A DNA stretch of 64,000 nt from Phylloscopus collybita (GCA_027886175.1 JAJNNQ010000029.1:1674001-1738000); one strand, 5' to 3'. Positions 47,406-61,484 are shown, counted from the first letter of the stretch. The notes: generated from the letters alone by a model not told the origin. Translations and numbers: made by a program.

Positions 47406-47593
47406 TGTTGATGGACTGTTGGGTTGACCAGTGTGGTTGGAGAGGAAGATTTTCTTCCTCCAATCCATGGTCACTGTTGGAACCCTATAAATGTTGAGGT
47501 CTGTAAATAAACCTGCCCTTTTTGCCTTGGACATCTGAGTGTGTGAGTGTTGTTTCTTTTGTGTTGTGCTGCAACACTCAGAGGACTATAACA
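47406..47593 (+). mobile_element. Short LTR-like element
   Basis: About 190 bp from TGTTGATGG to CTATAACA. It has CCCTATAAATG (a TATA box, near 47483), then GTAAATAAACC (AATAAA, near 47507) and a GTGTGTGAGTGTTG stretch after it, the order expected for U3-R-U5. This layout fits the short LTRs of class II avian elements. No target-site duplication could be matched, so the ends are approximate. Confidence 0.5.
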
Positions 47594-50500
47594 TGCTGAG
47601 AAAAAAAACAAACATGTATGATATAAGAATATCTAGGAAAGTTACATGACATAGCTATATATGTCAACCCATGTTGTATGTTTGTACGAATGCATCCTAC
47701 CATGTACTTTCATGGGGTTTTGCCTCTATTATTTGACAAGAAAGTCACAAAGACTCTAGCTCAAATGAACTTGTGAGATGCGTGCACATTGCCTCCCCTA
47801 CATGTGTCCCATTGCACTGGGGACCAATCTACAAATGCTCTAAATACATTTCACAATTAATCAATGACACTGTAGAAGAAACACTCTTTAGAAATGGTAG
47901 CTTTCAGTACAAAATAGTTTCAATGTGCTTCTTAATATTCTGTGTTTGAGGGCCTGGCAAAGTTAGCTAAAGACCTTGAGGACCATTAAAAGGACCCTTG
48001 GGATGGAATATCTTTTCTAGTAAGACACTTGTATTTCTAAGGTAATGAGCTCTGTTGGGGGTAATTTAGATTATAGAATGTGTTGGATTATAACATTATT
48101 GTTTCTAATTAGATATACCTCTAGAAAGGAGCATGAGTTTTTCAGTTACTGAATATTTACTGAATATTCATTACCTGCTAAATAAAATATGTAATTTTAA
48201 AAGATTAATAGAAAAATCCAAGAATATGTATTGTAAATATTATGTACATAAGGGAGTACAATTTGTTTGCCTAATGAAAACAGTTCCATGAATTTCAGTA
48301 ACTCTACTTCAGCACCTCAAAACACCCATAACACCCTCCCCTGGATCTAGCAAATGGGAGACAAATGAAAAACTGCTGAGCAAGCAAAGGGCTCAAAATT
48401 CCAACCAGAACAATTGTGAAACTTCAGTAGAAAGTGTTGTAGCATTTCCCTTTTTGTATATGATGAGAGGAGAAGCCAATATCAGATAGACCAGCTCATC
48501 TACTGATGTAAATTAGCCCATCTAAGCTGATCTCTTGGAGATACAGAAATACACCAGCTATAGAGATGTTGTAATGCATATACATGAAATACCCGTAGGC
48601 TTGTTCCACAGGTTAGCTTCTTTTCTGGTGTCTGGTGTCAATTTAACTCTTTGGTACACTACCTGTCTAAATATTTCCACCAGGAAAATCTTTCTCTGTG
48701 TGTTTTTTGCTGTATAACATTAGCTGAACTTTTCAACCTATTCAAAATAAAAAGTAAAATAAGCATAATTTAAAAAGATAAATAATTAAAAATTGTCAGC
48801 ATTGAGGGAAGTCATGAAACTCTTTAGGACTGGATTTCCAAGACAATTAAGTGGCACAGGACAACAAATGCCCCATACTCAGCTACAGTGTTAGTTGCTT
48901 TTGGAAACCTTACCCTTACATAAAAAAGCTCTAAATAAGTAGCTGAATGAAATGTGTTGTAAAATTGTGCAAAACATCAGTGTATGGCTATTTGTGTGCA
49001 TGACCCTTCCACAAGCTTGCCTTTGTATGTGAACTCCACATGTGGAAAGCCCGGGGTCTGTCCTGCCCAGGTTTCTCCTCAAGATGCATCACTGGGAGGC
49101 TGCCTGCAGTTGATTGTTCAATCAGCTTTGACTTGAAAACTAAGATGAAAGGCAAAATGTGAAGTGCTGTACAGACAAGTCTGACTTAATTAAGAAAATC
49201 ACAGATAGTTTTTCTTCCAAAATTGGTGTTGTTACTGAAATTCACTGTGCATGCATGTGTAAAGGCGAACTGTCATGGAAAATAAGGGGAAGGCAGGGTC
49301 CAGGCAAGAGCAAACCAGTGATGATTGAATATTAATGGATTTCTACTGTAATTTCCAGGAAAAAAGAATATGAAAAGTAGCTTATGGGAAATAGATTTTT
49401 TTTTATGTAAAATCGAAATTACTTTAAATTATTGAAATAAAACTTTCCCAGATGTCTGCAAGGGTTTTCAGCTGATTATGGTTCAAGCTAAAATTAAGAA
49501 GTTAAGATGATGTAGCAGAAAAAAAGAACAAATCTGAAAGATTATAAGCATGAACACACTAGCAGAATGTGACCATCAAAAGACCATAGCTGTAGAAGAA
49601 ATATTGAGTCAACAAACTACAATCAAGCACATAGTGCAACAATAATGTGAATAAGAGATGCAGCAAAGTAATCACAGGTAAAATGGTGGCAAGGAAAAGC
49701 TAAATGAAACAGTTAACCAGAAAATAAATTTTTTAAAAAGATGGTGCTTGTTAACAATGAGCACAAACATATCTACAAGAAAAACCTGTGGTGTCCTATA
49801 GACAAATATGCAGTACTGAGCAGGACTATCTCTAAATCTTCTGGTATTCTCTAAAACCAGCAGGAATATTTGAACAGTGACAGTCTTTTCAAAGTGAAAA
49901 CAGGACACATTTTCCCAGTAGGAAGGGCAAAAACAAAACCACAAGAATAAGCATGAAGTTTTAGCTATTACTTACAAAGCATATAAGAAATGAAAAACCA
50001 GAAATGGAAACTGTAGGCTTTCATAGTTCAAATACTGAATTATTGGATGATAGTGCTAAAAAATCAAGAAGAACCTTTCTACATACATGATGACCAGGCC
50101 ATCAAAAAAAAAGGTATTTCTATTGAAAAACAAACAGTGGTACTGGAAGGAACTAGGACACAGGCTTTGATAAAATATCAGTCACACGAGAGATACTCAG
50201 AGTTTGTAATTGTCTCAGGATGCAGCTGAGATTAAATGGTTATTTGTTTTTGGTGCTGTCAAGTTTTATCCAGAAATTATCATCTGGTTCAGCCTTTCTG
50301 AATTACAATAATTTCACCTTTCCTAAATAAAATTGGGTAATTAGTTTGATTGTAGCTCTTTACTACTCTAACTAGGCTTAATTAAACAAAATAGAGACTG
50401 TGTGTTTATGAACTTTATTTTTCTTGCTGTTATTCTTTTCAAAACTCTCAGTGTGTTTTTTGGCATTTTGAAAACAACAGGTGAGCTCTCCGAAATGGGC

Positions 50501-52586
50501 ACGGCATGAAATTCTATTGAGAGTAACAAAGTCTGACCCCTTGTGACTTTTACTGATGTCCTGCAAGAATTTAAAATTTCAGGGTTCTAGAAACCAAACT
50601 GATCACAAGTTAGTGCTATGATGCTAATAATTTAAGTGGATAGCCAAGACTGAGTAGTGAGAATAAATCCCGGTTTATGTTGTTCTCCAGTTTTTGCAGG
50701 TCCCTACCAATGTGACATTCATTACCAATTGCAAAATTGGCAAGCTTTGTTTGATTTTGGAGCCATGACAGCCTAGTCATGATTCTTCTTTTCTTCATCT
50801 GCTCCAGGGGAAAAAAAAAAACCAAAAAAACACATAATCAAAAGACCAAAACAATCAAAGGGACTGGATTTGTATTGTCAGAAGAGAGCTGCTACTCCAC
50901 ACTTAAGTTCACAAGGATGAGAGATTCTTTCTGGCGGTTGAACAGAGATGGCTCTGAGTATTGACACATTAGTGACATTCTGTGAGAATAAAGATTAAGG
51001 AGAAGAAAGCAGTTCTGAACATTTTGATGACCGTCACACAGAAATAGCAGAAAGGGAGCTGCAACTTCAACGTGTTTTAACTTCATTTTAGTCTAGTTTC
51101 AATTAAAGAGAAAAACTACAGCTGAACAAATCTGACGTAGATGTCCAGGAGCTCCATTAAGAAAAAGTCCTGTGGTGATAGAGCATAGTTTTGAGAGAGG
51201 ATAGTCCTAATTAGCCAATTTGTTTTACAAAAAAGTAAAATCATGTTAGAAAGAGGAACCTTTCTTTGCACAGAGCTTGACCTATGTTTTTTGTAAGCTT
51301 TTCTCCTTTATTCCATCTGCCTCCCAGGAATCACTGTTTCCTATAATGGCCCTGTGGTGCTCTCTTTTCTTGTCTGTGAAATACTGCAGAAAGTGAAGTG
51401 TCAGTACTTTGAGGACAATGGAAAAGATGGAGACAGATCTGGCATCACTGAAAGACAGAATGATTTAATGTATGACCACCTGCAAAGGGACTAACTACCA
51501 ACTACAAACAACTGATTGAAAATCAAAATAAAGGAACACACTTTCATGTTGCAAGAAGGATTTCAGTGGTTGCAGTGAAAATTCAGGGAAATAATTTCAC
51601 ATGTATATTGTAGAGCAGTGGGTGTGAAAAAGCTCTTTGGAAAAGTAGATTTTAAAGTCTAACTTTCTTTAAACTTTTTTCACTTTCTATGATAAAAACA
51701 AAAAACACTATGCAGATATATAAAGATGATGAAGGAAAAATATAAGTGGGAGAAAATACTACAAGAATTTCTGACCTATCTTACCCACTCATTACTGATT
51801 AACGAACCAATAAAAAGATTCCCTTGTATTCTCTCACTTGAAAGCATATATTTCACTAACTAGGAATGAAAAAAAAAAAGAAAGGGAGAAGATTAAAGGA
51901 AAAAACAGCATAATGAAAAATGGCAAAACTATAATTACCTGGAAATTTATAATATATTTTTGGTCCTGGTTCCAGTGTTTTAACATTCTCCCCTGAAAAA
52001 GAAGGAAGTCATAGCTAGGGTTGGCCTTGCACAGCTAGAATGGGAGAGAATTCAGTATCTTGTATTTAACATGTCTTTTTTAAAATCTTGGCAACTCACA
52101 GGTTCTTTCTTCCAGTGCATTTGACTATGACATACATCTAGGCTAAATGTGGCTCTGGTATGAAGAGATCTTCTGCAATCAAAATCATCTAAATTGCCAG
52201 AAGGACTAAGATGCAGGAAAAGCCTAGAGTTTATGTTAGTATGGCTACTTTGATCTTCTTATAATAATTTTTGTCATTAAAATTCATGAGAAATAACTTT
52301 ATGCATATACATATTAATTTTCTTTTTTAATATTAACTTTGAAATTGGAGTGTTTGCTGGTAGTGAGGAAATTTGGTAGGTAATAAGGAACAGAACAAAA
52401 TTCCAGTGAAAGAAGTGTGGCAAATTAATTATGAGAGTCAAGAACAGTAGAACACCATATTATTAGTATCATTATCATTAAATCCATAACAAAACTATAG
52501 CTTCTGCAAAAGTTTCTTAAATACAGAAGAAAAACAGGTATAAAAGATTGAAGAATTTTTAAGAACGGGCTTAAATTGCTAGGTTT

Positions 52587-52629
52587 TATATATATATATA
52601 TGTATGTATATGTATGTATGTATGTATAT
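52587..52629. repeat. (TA)n(TGTA)n microsatellite
   Basis: TA units followed by TGTA units. Confidence 0.92.
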
Positions 52630-53140
52630 TGCTTTTGTTTCAGGTAATAATTTCTGCTGCAGGTATCCTTTCAACTTTATTAAGTATTCTCATAAATAAC
52701 AATCCTAATATGAGAATATGTTAATTCTCTTTAACAGAAAACCAAATGTTAAATGATGTTTTAGCACTTCAGAAAAGACAGTGTTGACACAGCCCATTTT
52801 TCTATACATGTATGCCTTTATTACCCTCTAGTTAATGTAAAAACTTTTGAAGAATGTGAGTGGTGATGATCAACTCACCTTCTCAGAGGTGGAAATACAA
52901 CATTCAGACAGGGTATTTTCTGGATGCTCTCCAGATGTGAAAGACCAACCTTCCTTAATACAGAAAATTCTGGTTAAACATGCTATTACTCCAATCTCTC
53001 TGCCATTCTCTTGGGTTACTGAAGAAGTATATCCATGAATGTGTTCTGACTGCCTTTGTGACAAAAGTATTTTCCAAATGTATCTACGAGCTTCATTTTG
53101 AATTTGAAATAAGTAGTGTTTGGAATTATACCTGAAAAAT

Positions 53141-53162
53141 CACACACACACACAAAAAAAAA
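53141..53162. repeat. (CA)n with A run
   Basis: Seven CA units followed by about nine A. Confidence 0.9.
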
Positions 53163-54477
53163 GGCAATTAGGAATGTAGATAATCTACTAGCAGCACTGG
53201 TACACAGAGAAGCAGAGCTTTACTGGCAGACTTATAATGATAATTTACTACCTAAAGACAGTTGTTCTTAGTTGGCTAAAATATTTACTTTATATTGCAA
53301 TATATGTATGAAGCATTTTTCTCTCTTTTTGATTTTTTGAAATAGAATTCAAAAGTGCTCTTTTCTGAGTCAAATAAAGGATTACATTTAAAAAAAAAAG
53401 GTTGTAGCAGGACATAATCAATGTTCCCACAGCCTGACTGGACAGATGGGTGTGACGGCAGTGCCAATTTACACTCAACTGAAAGACTGCTCTTGGCCAA
53501 TATTTACTTAATTTGTTGTCATTGCCACTCTCATCCAAATGAAACTGCACATTATATAAAATACCATACTCAACCCTGTCATTTTTGCTTTGTTAGCTAT
53601 GTTCATGAACATTATATGTAATTTAAAGAAGAAAAAAAGGGCAACAGGACTTATAATAATGTACAAACACTAAATCATGTTTCACACAATGCAGTATAAA
53701 TGGCAAAGACCTTGGCTAGGAAATCTCACTGTGTTGCTGTTGCGAGTTTCAAGCCTGTGGTGTCAGATGAATGTCTGCTTGGTTTGCTTGTTTTTTTTGT
53801 GTTGTTGTTGTTTGTTTTTCTGGTTTTTAAAGTCTTTATTTCTAGAACATCCCTGGGTGTAGATACAAGATACATAATTCAGCATCTAAAGATCAGTGAC
53901 TTAAGTGAAACTGTGCATACCCTAAAATATCAAGTAAATAAATAGGACCAGATTTAAAGCATATTTTAAAATAAACTTGTTCTATTAAAGCCCTTCCTCA
54001 AAACAAGTATATATCAAGCTTTATTTTAAAATTACTGAAATATCTGAAAATATAGACAATTTAAATTATATGTTTTGTAAAAATTAAGCACTGGCTGCTT
54101 CTAAACTGAGATTTAGATGCCTAATCCTAAACTATATGGGTGTTTTAAAAAGCTTCCCATTGAACTGAGAACAGTTGATATTATTATCTAGGTGAGGATT
54201 CATTGTCCTCTTTAAATTACTTTTTTCATGTTAAATAACTTATCTACTAACTTATTGGAAAGCCATAGAAGAGACATAGTAAAATATATTTATTATTAAT
54301 ATATATATTAAATACAATGTAAGAGTACTATGTAAGCTAAATACTGTGTTAGAGAACTAGCTAAATAATTCTCTTAACAGATGGCTAAAGAAGCTAGCCA
54401 TTAGAAAGACTAAAACAAAGAGCTGTGTCTGTGTCTTGTCTTCCATCTCGATATAAACTTTTCATTTTTTTGAGGGT

Positions 54478-55043
54478 TGTCATGGTAACTGCCCAGACAG
54501 CAGTTAAACCCTATGCAGATACTCTCTCACTCCTCCCCCTCTCTTCTCCTTCCCCATTATGATACAGGAGAGAATTTGCAGGCTGAAAATAGGAAAACTG
54601 GTGAGTTGAGATAAAGACAGGCTAATAGATAAAGCAAAAACCATGCACAGAGGCAAAGTTGAACATGGAATTCATTCACCACTTTCCATGGGAAGTTCAG
54701 CCATTTCCAAAGAGCAGGGCCCCATCACATGTAACAGTTACTTGAGCAGACCAACACCAACACGGTGAATTTCTATTTCCAGCTTATAAACTGAACATGA
54801 TGCCCTATGGTCTGGAATATCCCTTTGTTCAGTTGGGGTCACCTGTCCTGGCTGTGACTCCTCTCAATTTCCCACATAGTCCCAGCAGACTCCTTGGTGG
54901 GGCAGTAAGAGGTGGACAAGACCTTGACGTTGTGCAGATAATGCTCAGCAGTAGCAAAAGAATCTCTATATTATCTATACTTTCAGCACAAAACCAAAAT
55001 ATAACCTCACACTAGCTACTGTGAAGAAAGTTAACAAGCAGAA
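54478..55043 (-). mobile_element. Solo LTR (family A), probable TSD AGGGT
   Basis: Starts TGTCATGG at 54478 and matches the 13.8-kb LTR in several blocks, such as GCAGGGCCCCATCACA, TGGTCTGGAATATCCCTT and GGGGTCACCTGTCCTGGCTG. AGGGT at 54473-54477 recurs at 55044-55048. The right end is not the usual CA: bases after GAAAGTTAAC seem deleted. It lies on the minus strand like the other family A copies. Confidence 0.82.
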
Positions 55044-55048
55044 AGGGT

Positions 55049-57304
55049 TAGGTTGTTTTTATCATTTTCCAAGTGATGAAAGCAACATTGCATAGGATTT
55101 TTGGGTATCAGTTTGATGAAATTCTGTGAGAGTACAGGTAAAAAGAAATTTCTCTGTTCAGCTTTGTTGATTGTATTCAGAGTAATCTTATTATTTAATA
55201 AATTTATTAACAAGTAATCATTGCTCTATCTTGATATACAAAACCAGAAATATTATACTGCATTCTTGCACCTGGTTTCCAGTTATTGCAATGTCCAGGA
55301 AGAAACATACCAAAATAACAGCTTTTACAATACAATAAATTCCAAACTCAGTAGGCACACATACATTTATGTTCTGCAGGTGACAGCAGTACTTAGGCAT
55401 ACATTTTTTCATTGAAAGGTTTGGAGGAAATTCTCGATAAGCCTGCTTGCTTCTTTAAAGTGGGTCTAGTTCCCAGTGCCTGTGAAAATTAGTAGAAAGT
55501 AAATTATTATTAAAAAAAAAAAAAAAAAGTGCAGATCCACTCTTAAAATATTTTGTAGCAGTACTAACATTTTTAATAAGGAGTGGTCAAATTACATCAC
55601 ATCATGGGTTTCCCATGGGCTGATACAGATATAAGTCAAGGAACTTTTCTCTTTTTCCTCCACTTCTGAGACTCTCACTGCCAACTTATTTTCGATTTCA
55701 AAATTTGAAAGATGTCTTTAGAGAAAAGGCTTTTCAGTAGTATACCTGAAGGATTTCACTTCTTTATCAATCATAATGAGTTGTGTTGCAGTAAAGGGCT
55801 CATTATTTACAATAAAAAAGATTTTTCTAAATTACAGTGGATTTTCTGTAACTTTTTTCCATCAAGCAAAGTTGTTCTGTATTTTTCTCCTGCAACTTAA
55901 AACTTTTGAAACTGATGAACAAATTATATGCATTATTTGCACATTTCCCATTGTGCAAATATAAATCAACATTTTCCAGTATGGACTTCTGCAGGAAGCC
56001 TACCCATTAGTTAAAAAATAAGCATATAAGGCATTATTTTTCTTAAAAAGCTTAATTCAAAATAATGTATATATAATTAAGTCTTGTTGTTCTTACTGTC
56101 ATAGCAGAAAAAAAAATAAAGCCTTTCTTTTCTTATTTAGAGGAAGTTGTTAGTAGAATGAAAAAGCTATCACTCTCAGACCAACATAATCTTTATGACT
56201 AGCAATATTGAGCAAGCAGTTCTAAGACATGTTACAAGACGTCTCTTATTGATGAAGCATAGTAAATCTGAAAGCCATTTGGTAATATAAAGCAACAAGG
56301 AGCAGGAAAATAAGAGCATAAATTTGTAAACTGTAAAACTGAAAGCATTTTGAATTGACTATTACTAAAATGTGCTGTATGTGGATAAGTCATCTAAAAC
56401 ATAACTATGATCATGTAAGAAGGAAAATCTTCATCATAAATCATGGTCTCTTGTACAATAATTTGGATTAGTTTAGAGAGGAGTGTTGTCTAGATGATCC
56501 ACAACAAAGAACAAATAATGAATATTTCTTGACAGGATTGACCAAATGATATATAAGAACTGAAGTAAGAATATAGCAGTTATATCATATGTGAAATTGA
56601 AATGCCGATGTTTTTCAAGGGAAATATACAAACTTAAAAACACAAGGAAAACCTGTAATCCACCATTCATCTAAAAACATTCAAAGCTAAGTTTTCAAAG
56701 TATATTTATTTTAAATTGCAGCCATGTTGCCCTGCAAAACCATTGTAGCATAATCTCTGCGTTTGTGTTTTTGAAAGTTTAAAAATGGTACGCTTTTAGG
56801 GAAAACTGCTTTTTTGTTTCTTTGTCCATGTGACTTATCCTAAAGTCTATCTTTGAAATCAGACTAAGGTTCTTTGTTTATTTTCTTTCAGGGCAGGAGC
56901 TTGTCCTTCCCATGTTTTTCACTTTAGCTTGCCTGAGGGCTTAATGTTTGTGATTTGAAGTCTTTGATCCCAGAGGACAAACACATTTGCTCAAAAGCCT
57001 TACTGCTGAAATTTTCAGCTACCGTTAAGAAAAATGAGAAACCTCTCTTACTTATTCTGTCTAAAATCTCATTATTTCTTTGTTATGTAGAGGAAAACAA
57101 TTGGCAACAGGGCTGTGCTCAGTCAAATACAACAGAAACAACCAGTAACAATCCTTTTCATTTTAATGTAGGCACTTTATATTTTCCTGCTCCTTCCCTA
57201 AAACCCTTATCCCAAGTTATGTTTCCATATCCAAAATAGGGTCAGAATGGATGAATGCTTGGTGAGAAACACTTTGACCACATCCAGCTCTGTCAGAAAA
57301 GTGA
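55049..57304. other. Unique AT-rich DNA
   Basis: No gene or clear transposon; an A run at 55512-55528. Confidence 0.5.
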
Positions 57305-57905
57305 TGGAGAATCATCGAATTATGGAATGGTTTGGAAGGGACCAAAGATTATAGATATGGATAGATTATAGATAATCTACTTCTATCCCTACTGCCACAG
57401 ACAGGGACAGCCAGTTGCTCAAAGCCTTGTCCAACCTGGCCTTGAACACTTCCAGGGATGGGACCGCCATAGCTTCTGGGCAACATGTTCCTCACCAGCC
57501 TTTTGGCAATGACTTTCTTCCTAACACCTAATCTGTAGCTACTGTTATTCAGTTAGAAGCCACTCCCCCTTGTCCTGTCACTACAGTTCCTGAAGAAGGG
57601 TCCCTTCTCGGCCTCCCTGTAGGCCCCCTTCATGTACTGGAATGTTGCTATGAGGTCTCCACCAAACCTTCTCGCCTCCAGGGTGAACCATCCCAACTTT
57701 CTCTTCTCATCCTCATAGGGAAGGTGCTTCACTCCCATTATCAACTTTGTGGCCTCCTCTGGACTTGCTCCAACCGTTCCATGTCATTTTTATTTTAGGG
57801 GTACGAGAACTGCTCCAGGTGGGATCTCACAAGAGCAGAGTGAAGAGGAAGAATCACCTCCCTTGACCTGCTGGCTGCACTACATTTGATGTAGGGCATA
57901 GGCTA
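57305..57905 (-). mobile_element. CR1 LINE 3' fragment, the longest in the window
   Basis: The left end ATCATCGAATTATGGAATGG is the reverse complement of the CR1 3' terminus. It continues through CCTGGCCTTGAACACTTCCA, CCCTTGTCCTGTCACTAC and GTGGCCTCCTCTGGACTTGC to CTGGCTGCACTACATTTGAT. A short duplicated stretch (ATAGATATGGATAGATTATAGATA, near 57350-57373) interrupts the tail region. Open frames across it are not intact CR1 ORF2. Confidence 0.93.
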
Positions 57906-58077
57906 AAACAGGGCCACAGCTGACCAAGAGATAGGGATGCATGCATTCTATGACTCAACAAAATACTTAATTTCTTCTTAAGCTTTTTTTTTCCTTTTTT
58001 TTTTTTCCTTCCCAGTAATAGCTAAGCATTCAACTCCTCTGCAAATCTAAAACTAGTATCTGTACATTTTCACCCTG

Positions 58078-58880
58078 TGTCTTGGTTTGAGACAATTTAA
58101 GAGATGGTCTGGAATGGGTTGTCTTCGCCTAATATATTAACCATTCCAAATACGGATTCCACCAATAAGGGACAGATACAAGTAGCTATAAGTGAAAAAA
58201 CAACAGTTTACTAATGAGCAAAATAGCAACAGGCAAGAAATAACACTAAATAACCTCTACAAACAAAATTGCCAAATCTGATGAACCCCGTGGGAATAAA
58301 GAAAGACTGGAAATGGTGGGAAACCCCCTCCCCCACAAAAGATGGTGCTCTGCTGAATGCATCGCTCTAAAAACAAGGGGAAGATGGCATCTGCCTTCTT
58401 CCTCCCCTCTTATCTCTCTGGCAGCTGGAGCTCCAAAGGCAGCTTTGGTCTATCAAGGGCTAGAATTCCTGGAGGGACTTTGCCTTGCTCACAGCAGGAA
58501 ATGGCAGACAAAGCGAGGCAAAGCAGCTGGGCTGGGGCATCGGTGCCTCCTCTCCTTCACTGGGTACTGCTGGTGAGTTGTGGAAGACTCAGACCAGAGC
58601 AGGCCCAAACCGTCTCCCCCTGCATGGCACCACAACTTAAGACAGGCACCCGTGGATTCACCCCAAGGCAGGCCAAGATGCAAGGAAGGAACAAAGGAGA
58701 AGGGAAAAATATGCAAAGTGGATTCTCTCCCTTGAGCTAAGACGACCCCAAGTGAGAGAGAGTTGAGTTTCGATGCCTCCAACTTTTCAAGGACGCAAGG
58801 TCCTGGCTGCCGTGTCTTAGAGAGACAGTAACAATTTATATGGATATGGAATACAGTAACGTTTTCAGTTACCCACAACA
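58078..58880 (-). mobile_element. Solo LTR (family D), TSD CCYTG
   Basis: Starts TGTCTTGG and ends CCCACAACA; the flanks are CCCTG (58073-58077) and CCTTG (58881-58885), a 5-bp TSD with one change. The 803-bp body does not match families A-C beyond the first bases. Minus orientation is inferred from the layout (a TTTACTAATGA region near 58209 would be the polyadenylation side). The open frames in it (87-130 codons) have no known domains. Confidence 0.8.
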
Positions 58881-58885
58881 CCTTG

Positions 58886-60435
58886 GAATAAATGATTTAC
58901 TCTTATGAGACCTTCTGCTTAACTGGACACTGCTGAAATGGATTCCATATAGTGTCTGAGATATAAAACAACATTCGGAAAGCGATTGCAACTAGATTTA
59001 AAGAACTCAACTGCTGTTGAGATTAATTCCCAGTTGGGTATTGTCAATTAAGAACAATAATATTTTAATTTAGAGTTTGTCTTCTTGCAAAAGCTGAACT
59101 GGTTATACATGTATCTGTTGTATTACAATGTTATTCATCAATTAATTGTCTATCTTTTAATACCTGCTTACGGTGAAAACTTATATGAGTGACATTTACA
59201 AATGCAAAAGGCAGAAGAACATAAGAGATGAATAAACAGACTCAATTCTGTATCTCTGCTTGAAATAGAAATATTGGTAATTTCACTGCCATTTTTGGAT
59301 ATCACCTAATGCATCTCAGTTCTAAGTTTTCCTGATATTTGTAACACAGTTGCTTTATAAATAATAATTTCAAGCAAATTAAAACAAATCAAACTTTTTT
59401 AAAAATAATAAATTCATTTTCTTAAAAAACCAAAAAACCCAGACACTTGTTTTGTATTTGTTTTTGATAATGAGATCTCCTATCTCATTGCTCATCTTAC
59501 CTAGATATTTTTACTTTCACTCTTTGAACCTTATCTTTCTGATTCAGAGAATTTTGGGGTGGAAAAAGAAGAAAAGCAAAATCCCTAAATCTCAAATTTT
59601 TACTTTATATAAAAGACATTAAAAGAAATCACTCTGACTTGCAGCTTGTCATATATTATTTCAATACGGAAGTCAGAGCATAAATAGACTTGTTTTCCCT
59701 GAAATTTGAGATGGAAGAAAAAAAAAGGTAAGTTTACAGGTTTTGTACTGTATTTTGTAAGAGTGACTATGATCTTATGGGAATGTTCAGAACCAGCAGC
59801 TGACAGCAATTTGTTTTACTAAATAAACTGAAATATTTGTAAAGACATGTTCTTCAGATACATGGAAAATTAAGGCAGTTTAGATGCTATTACCACTATC
59901 TTGAGAGGAATTTTATAAGAACATTAAAAAGATATATTAATTCAGAATAAAAATATTTCTTTATTTAGTTGAATTTATAAACACATTAGATTACGCATAA
60001 AAAGATAATGATGATGTTAATCTTAAGAAACCTGTTCCACTAAAAAAGAGTAATCTTCATTGTTGATAAAACATTTGATGTCAGTGTTTTCAAGGTTACC
60101 TAGGACCATCTGCACTAAATAAGGTCAAGATGGTTAGATCTGCAGCAATAGCAAATTCCTCATGCAGTACCTGTTTTGGTGGCTTGTGAAAATGTTTTCT
60201 TGTGTTCCATTTTCAAGCAACAAGTATTTATATAAAAAAAATTTCAAATCCGTACAATGAAGATGGCACTTTTTTTTGAGCTTGTTCTTTTCATGGGAAA
60301 CTAAAAAGTTTCTCCTGCTCAACTCTGAGAAATAGCAGAACTGCTTTTACATTGCAACGGAAGCTCAGAAAGAGAAAGTGGGAAGGCCTATATGGATTTT
60401 GACTCCATCAGGAGTGTTACAGAGAGATGATGATG
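58886..60435. other. Unique AT-rich DNA
   Basis: No gene or recognised repeat. Confidence 0.5.
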
Positions 60436-60439
60436 GGCT

Positions 60440-61068
60440 GGATGTGTATGAACAAAATTGATCCCATGGGATAAAATTCTTCACAAACTTCTCCAAGGTG
60501 CATCCTTCCCAAGTGCTGCAAACTGCTCTATCATGGATCTTTTCCCAACAGCTGCAGTCCTTCAGGAATGGATTGCTCCCAGTATTCCCACACAGCAGCT
60601 CCTGCCAGAAAATTTTCTGCTGCGTGTGTTCTCATCAGAGGGCTGCAGTTCCTGCCAGGAACTCCAGTGTGGGCTCTCCACAGACTGCAGCTTCAGGGTA
60701 TGTCTATCTGCTGCAGTGTGGGTCCTCCTCTTGCCTTGGGGGAATAGCCTGCTTCACCATGATCTGCAGGGGAACCTCTCCTCCAATGTCTGGAGCATTT
60801 CCTCTCCTCCTTTTTCACTGAACTTGACGTCACTTGATGTCAGGTGTTTACCTTCTGTGTTTCTTCTGTCTTACACAGCTTCTATACAGCAATTTGTTCA
60901 CTTTTTAAAATATCTTATCACAGAAGTACCACTGGAGTCGCTGACGGGCTCAGCTTTGGCCAGTGGTGGGTTTATTTTGAGGTCAGCTAGAAGAGCTGTG
61001 TGCAACCCAAGGGCCACTCCTGGTGGCTATGCCTGCTTCATAATGGAGTTTGCATACATATATATGTG
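60440..61068. repeat. Unclassified interspersed repeat, CTGCAG-rich
   Basis: A GC-richer block inside AT-rich DNA, with recurring words such as TTCCTGCCAGGAACTCC, CAGACTGCAGCTTCAGGG and CTGCAGGGGAACCTCTCC. It looks like a diverged copy of a sequence that is common in bird genomes, but I cannot name the family or set its ends. The 203-codon open frame at 60458-61069 is probably a product of this composition: no domain is seen and an overlapping frame is open too. Confidence 0.45.
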
Positions 61069-61237
61069 AAAAGTACAGCCCTAAATTAAAAGCAGAAGTT
61101 TAGGCACACAGAGACTTTCTGTGTTTCTTTTGTGTTTCAGTCTTAACTTTCCCCATCCTGTTATTACATTATTTGAAAATACAGTTTCAGATCCATTTTT
61201 AAAATAAAAGCAGTCCAATCCCGTTTCTAGCTGAGGA

Positions 61238-61480
61238 TCATCTGAAGTTAGAAGGCATCTCTTGAGGTCACCTAGTCAAACCATCTGCTCAAGCAGGGAC
61301 AGCTATAACAATTTGACAAGGAATGTGTAGAATCAGGCTTTGAATATTTCCAAGAATGAAGATGCCACAATCTCTCTGGACAAACTGTGCCATGTTTGAC
61401 CACCTTCACGGTAAAACTGTTTTAATTTGTGCCTGCTGCCTCTCGTCCTTATAATTTATCACACCCACATTTAACATCTG
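61238..61480 (-). mobile_element. Old CR1 LINE fragment
   Basis: TTGAGGTCACCTAGTCAAACC, CTGCTCAAGCAGGGACAGC and CACGGTAAAACTGTTTTAAT follow the order of the reverse-complemented CR1 3' region, with many changes. The tail itself is lost. Confidence 0.7.
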
Positions 61481-61484
61481 AAAA

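Larger units (their letters stand above)
47600..54470. other. Unique AT-rich DNA
   Basis: About 6.9 kb with no supported gene or clear transposon. It includes a TA/TG repeat at 52587-52629 and a CA repeat with an A run at 53141-53162. Open frames (up to 90 codons) have no domains. Confidence 0.5.

Noticed and set aside
60458..61069. 203-codon open frame
   Set aside because: It lies in a repeat-like block, a second frame is open over the same bases, and no protein family is recognised.
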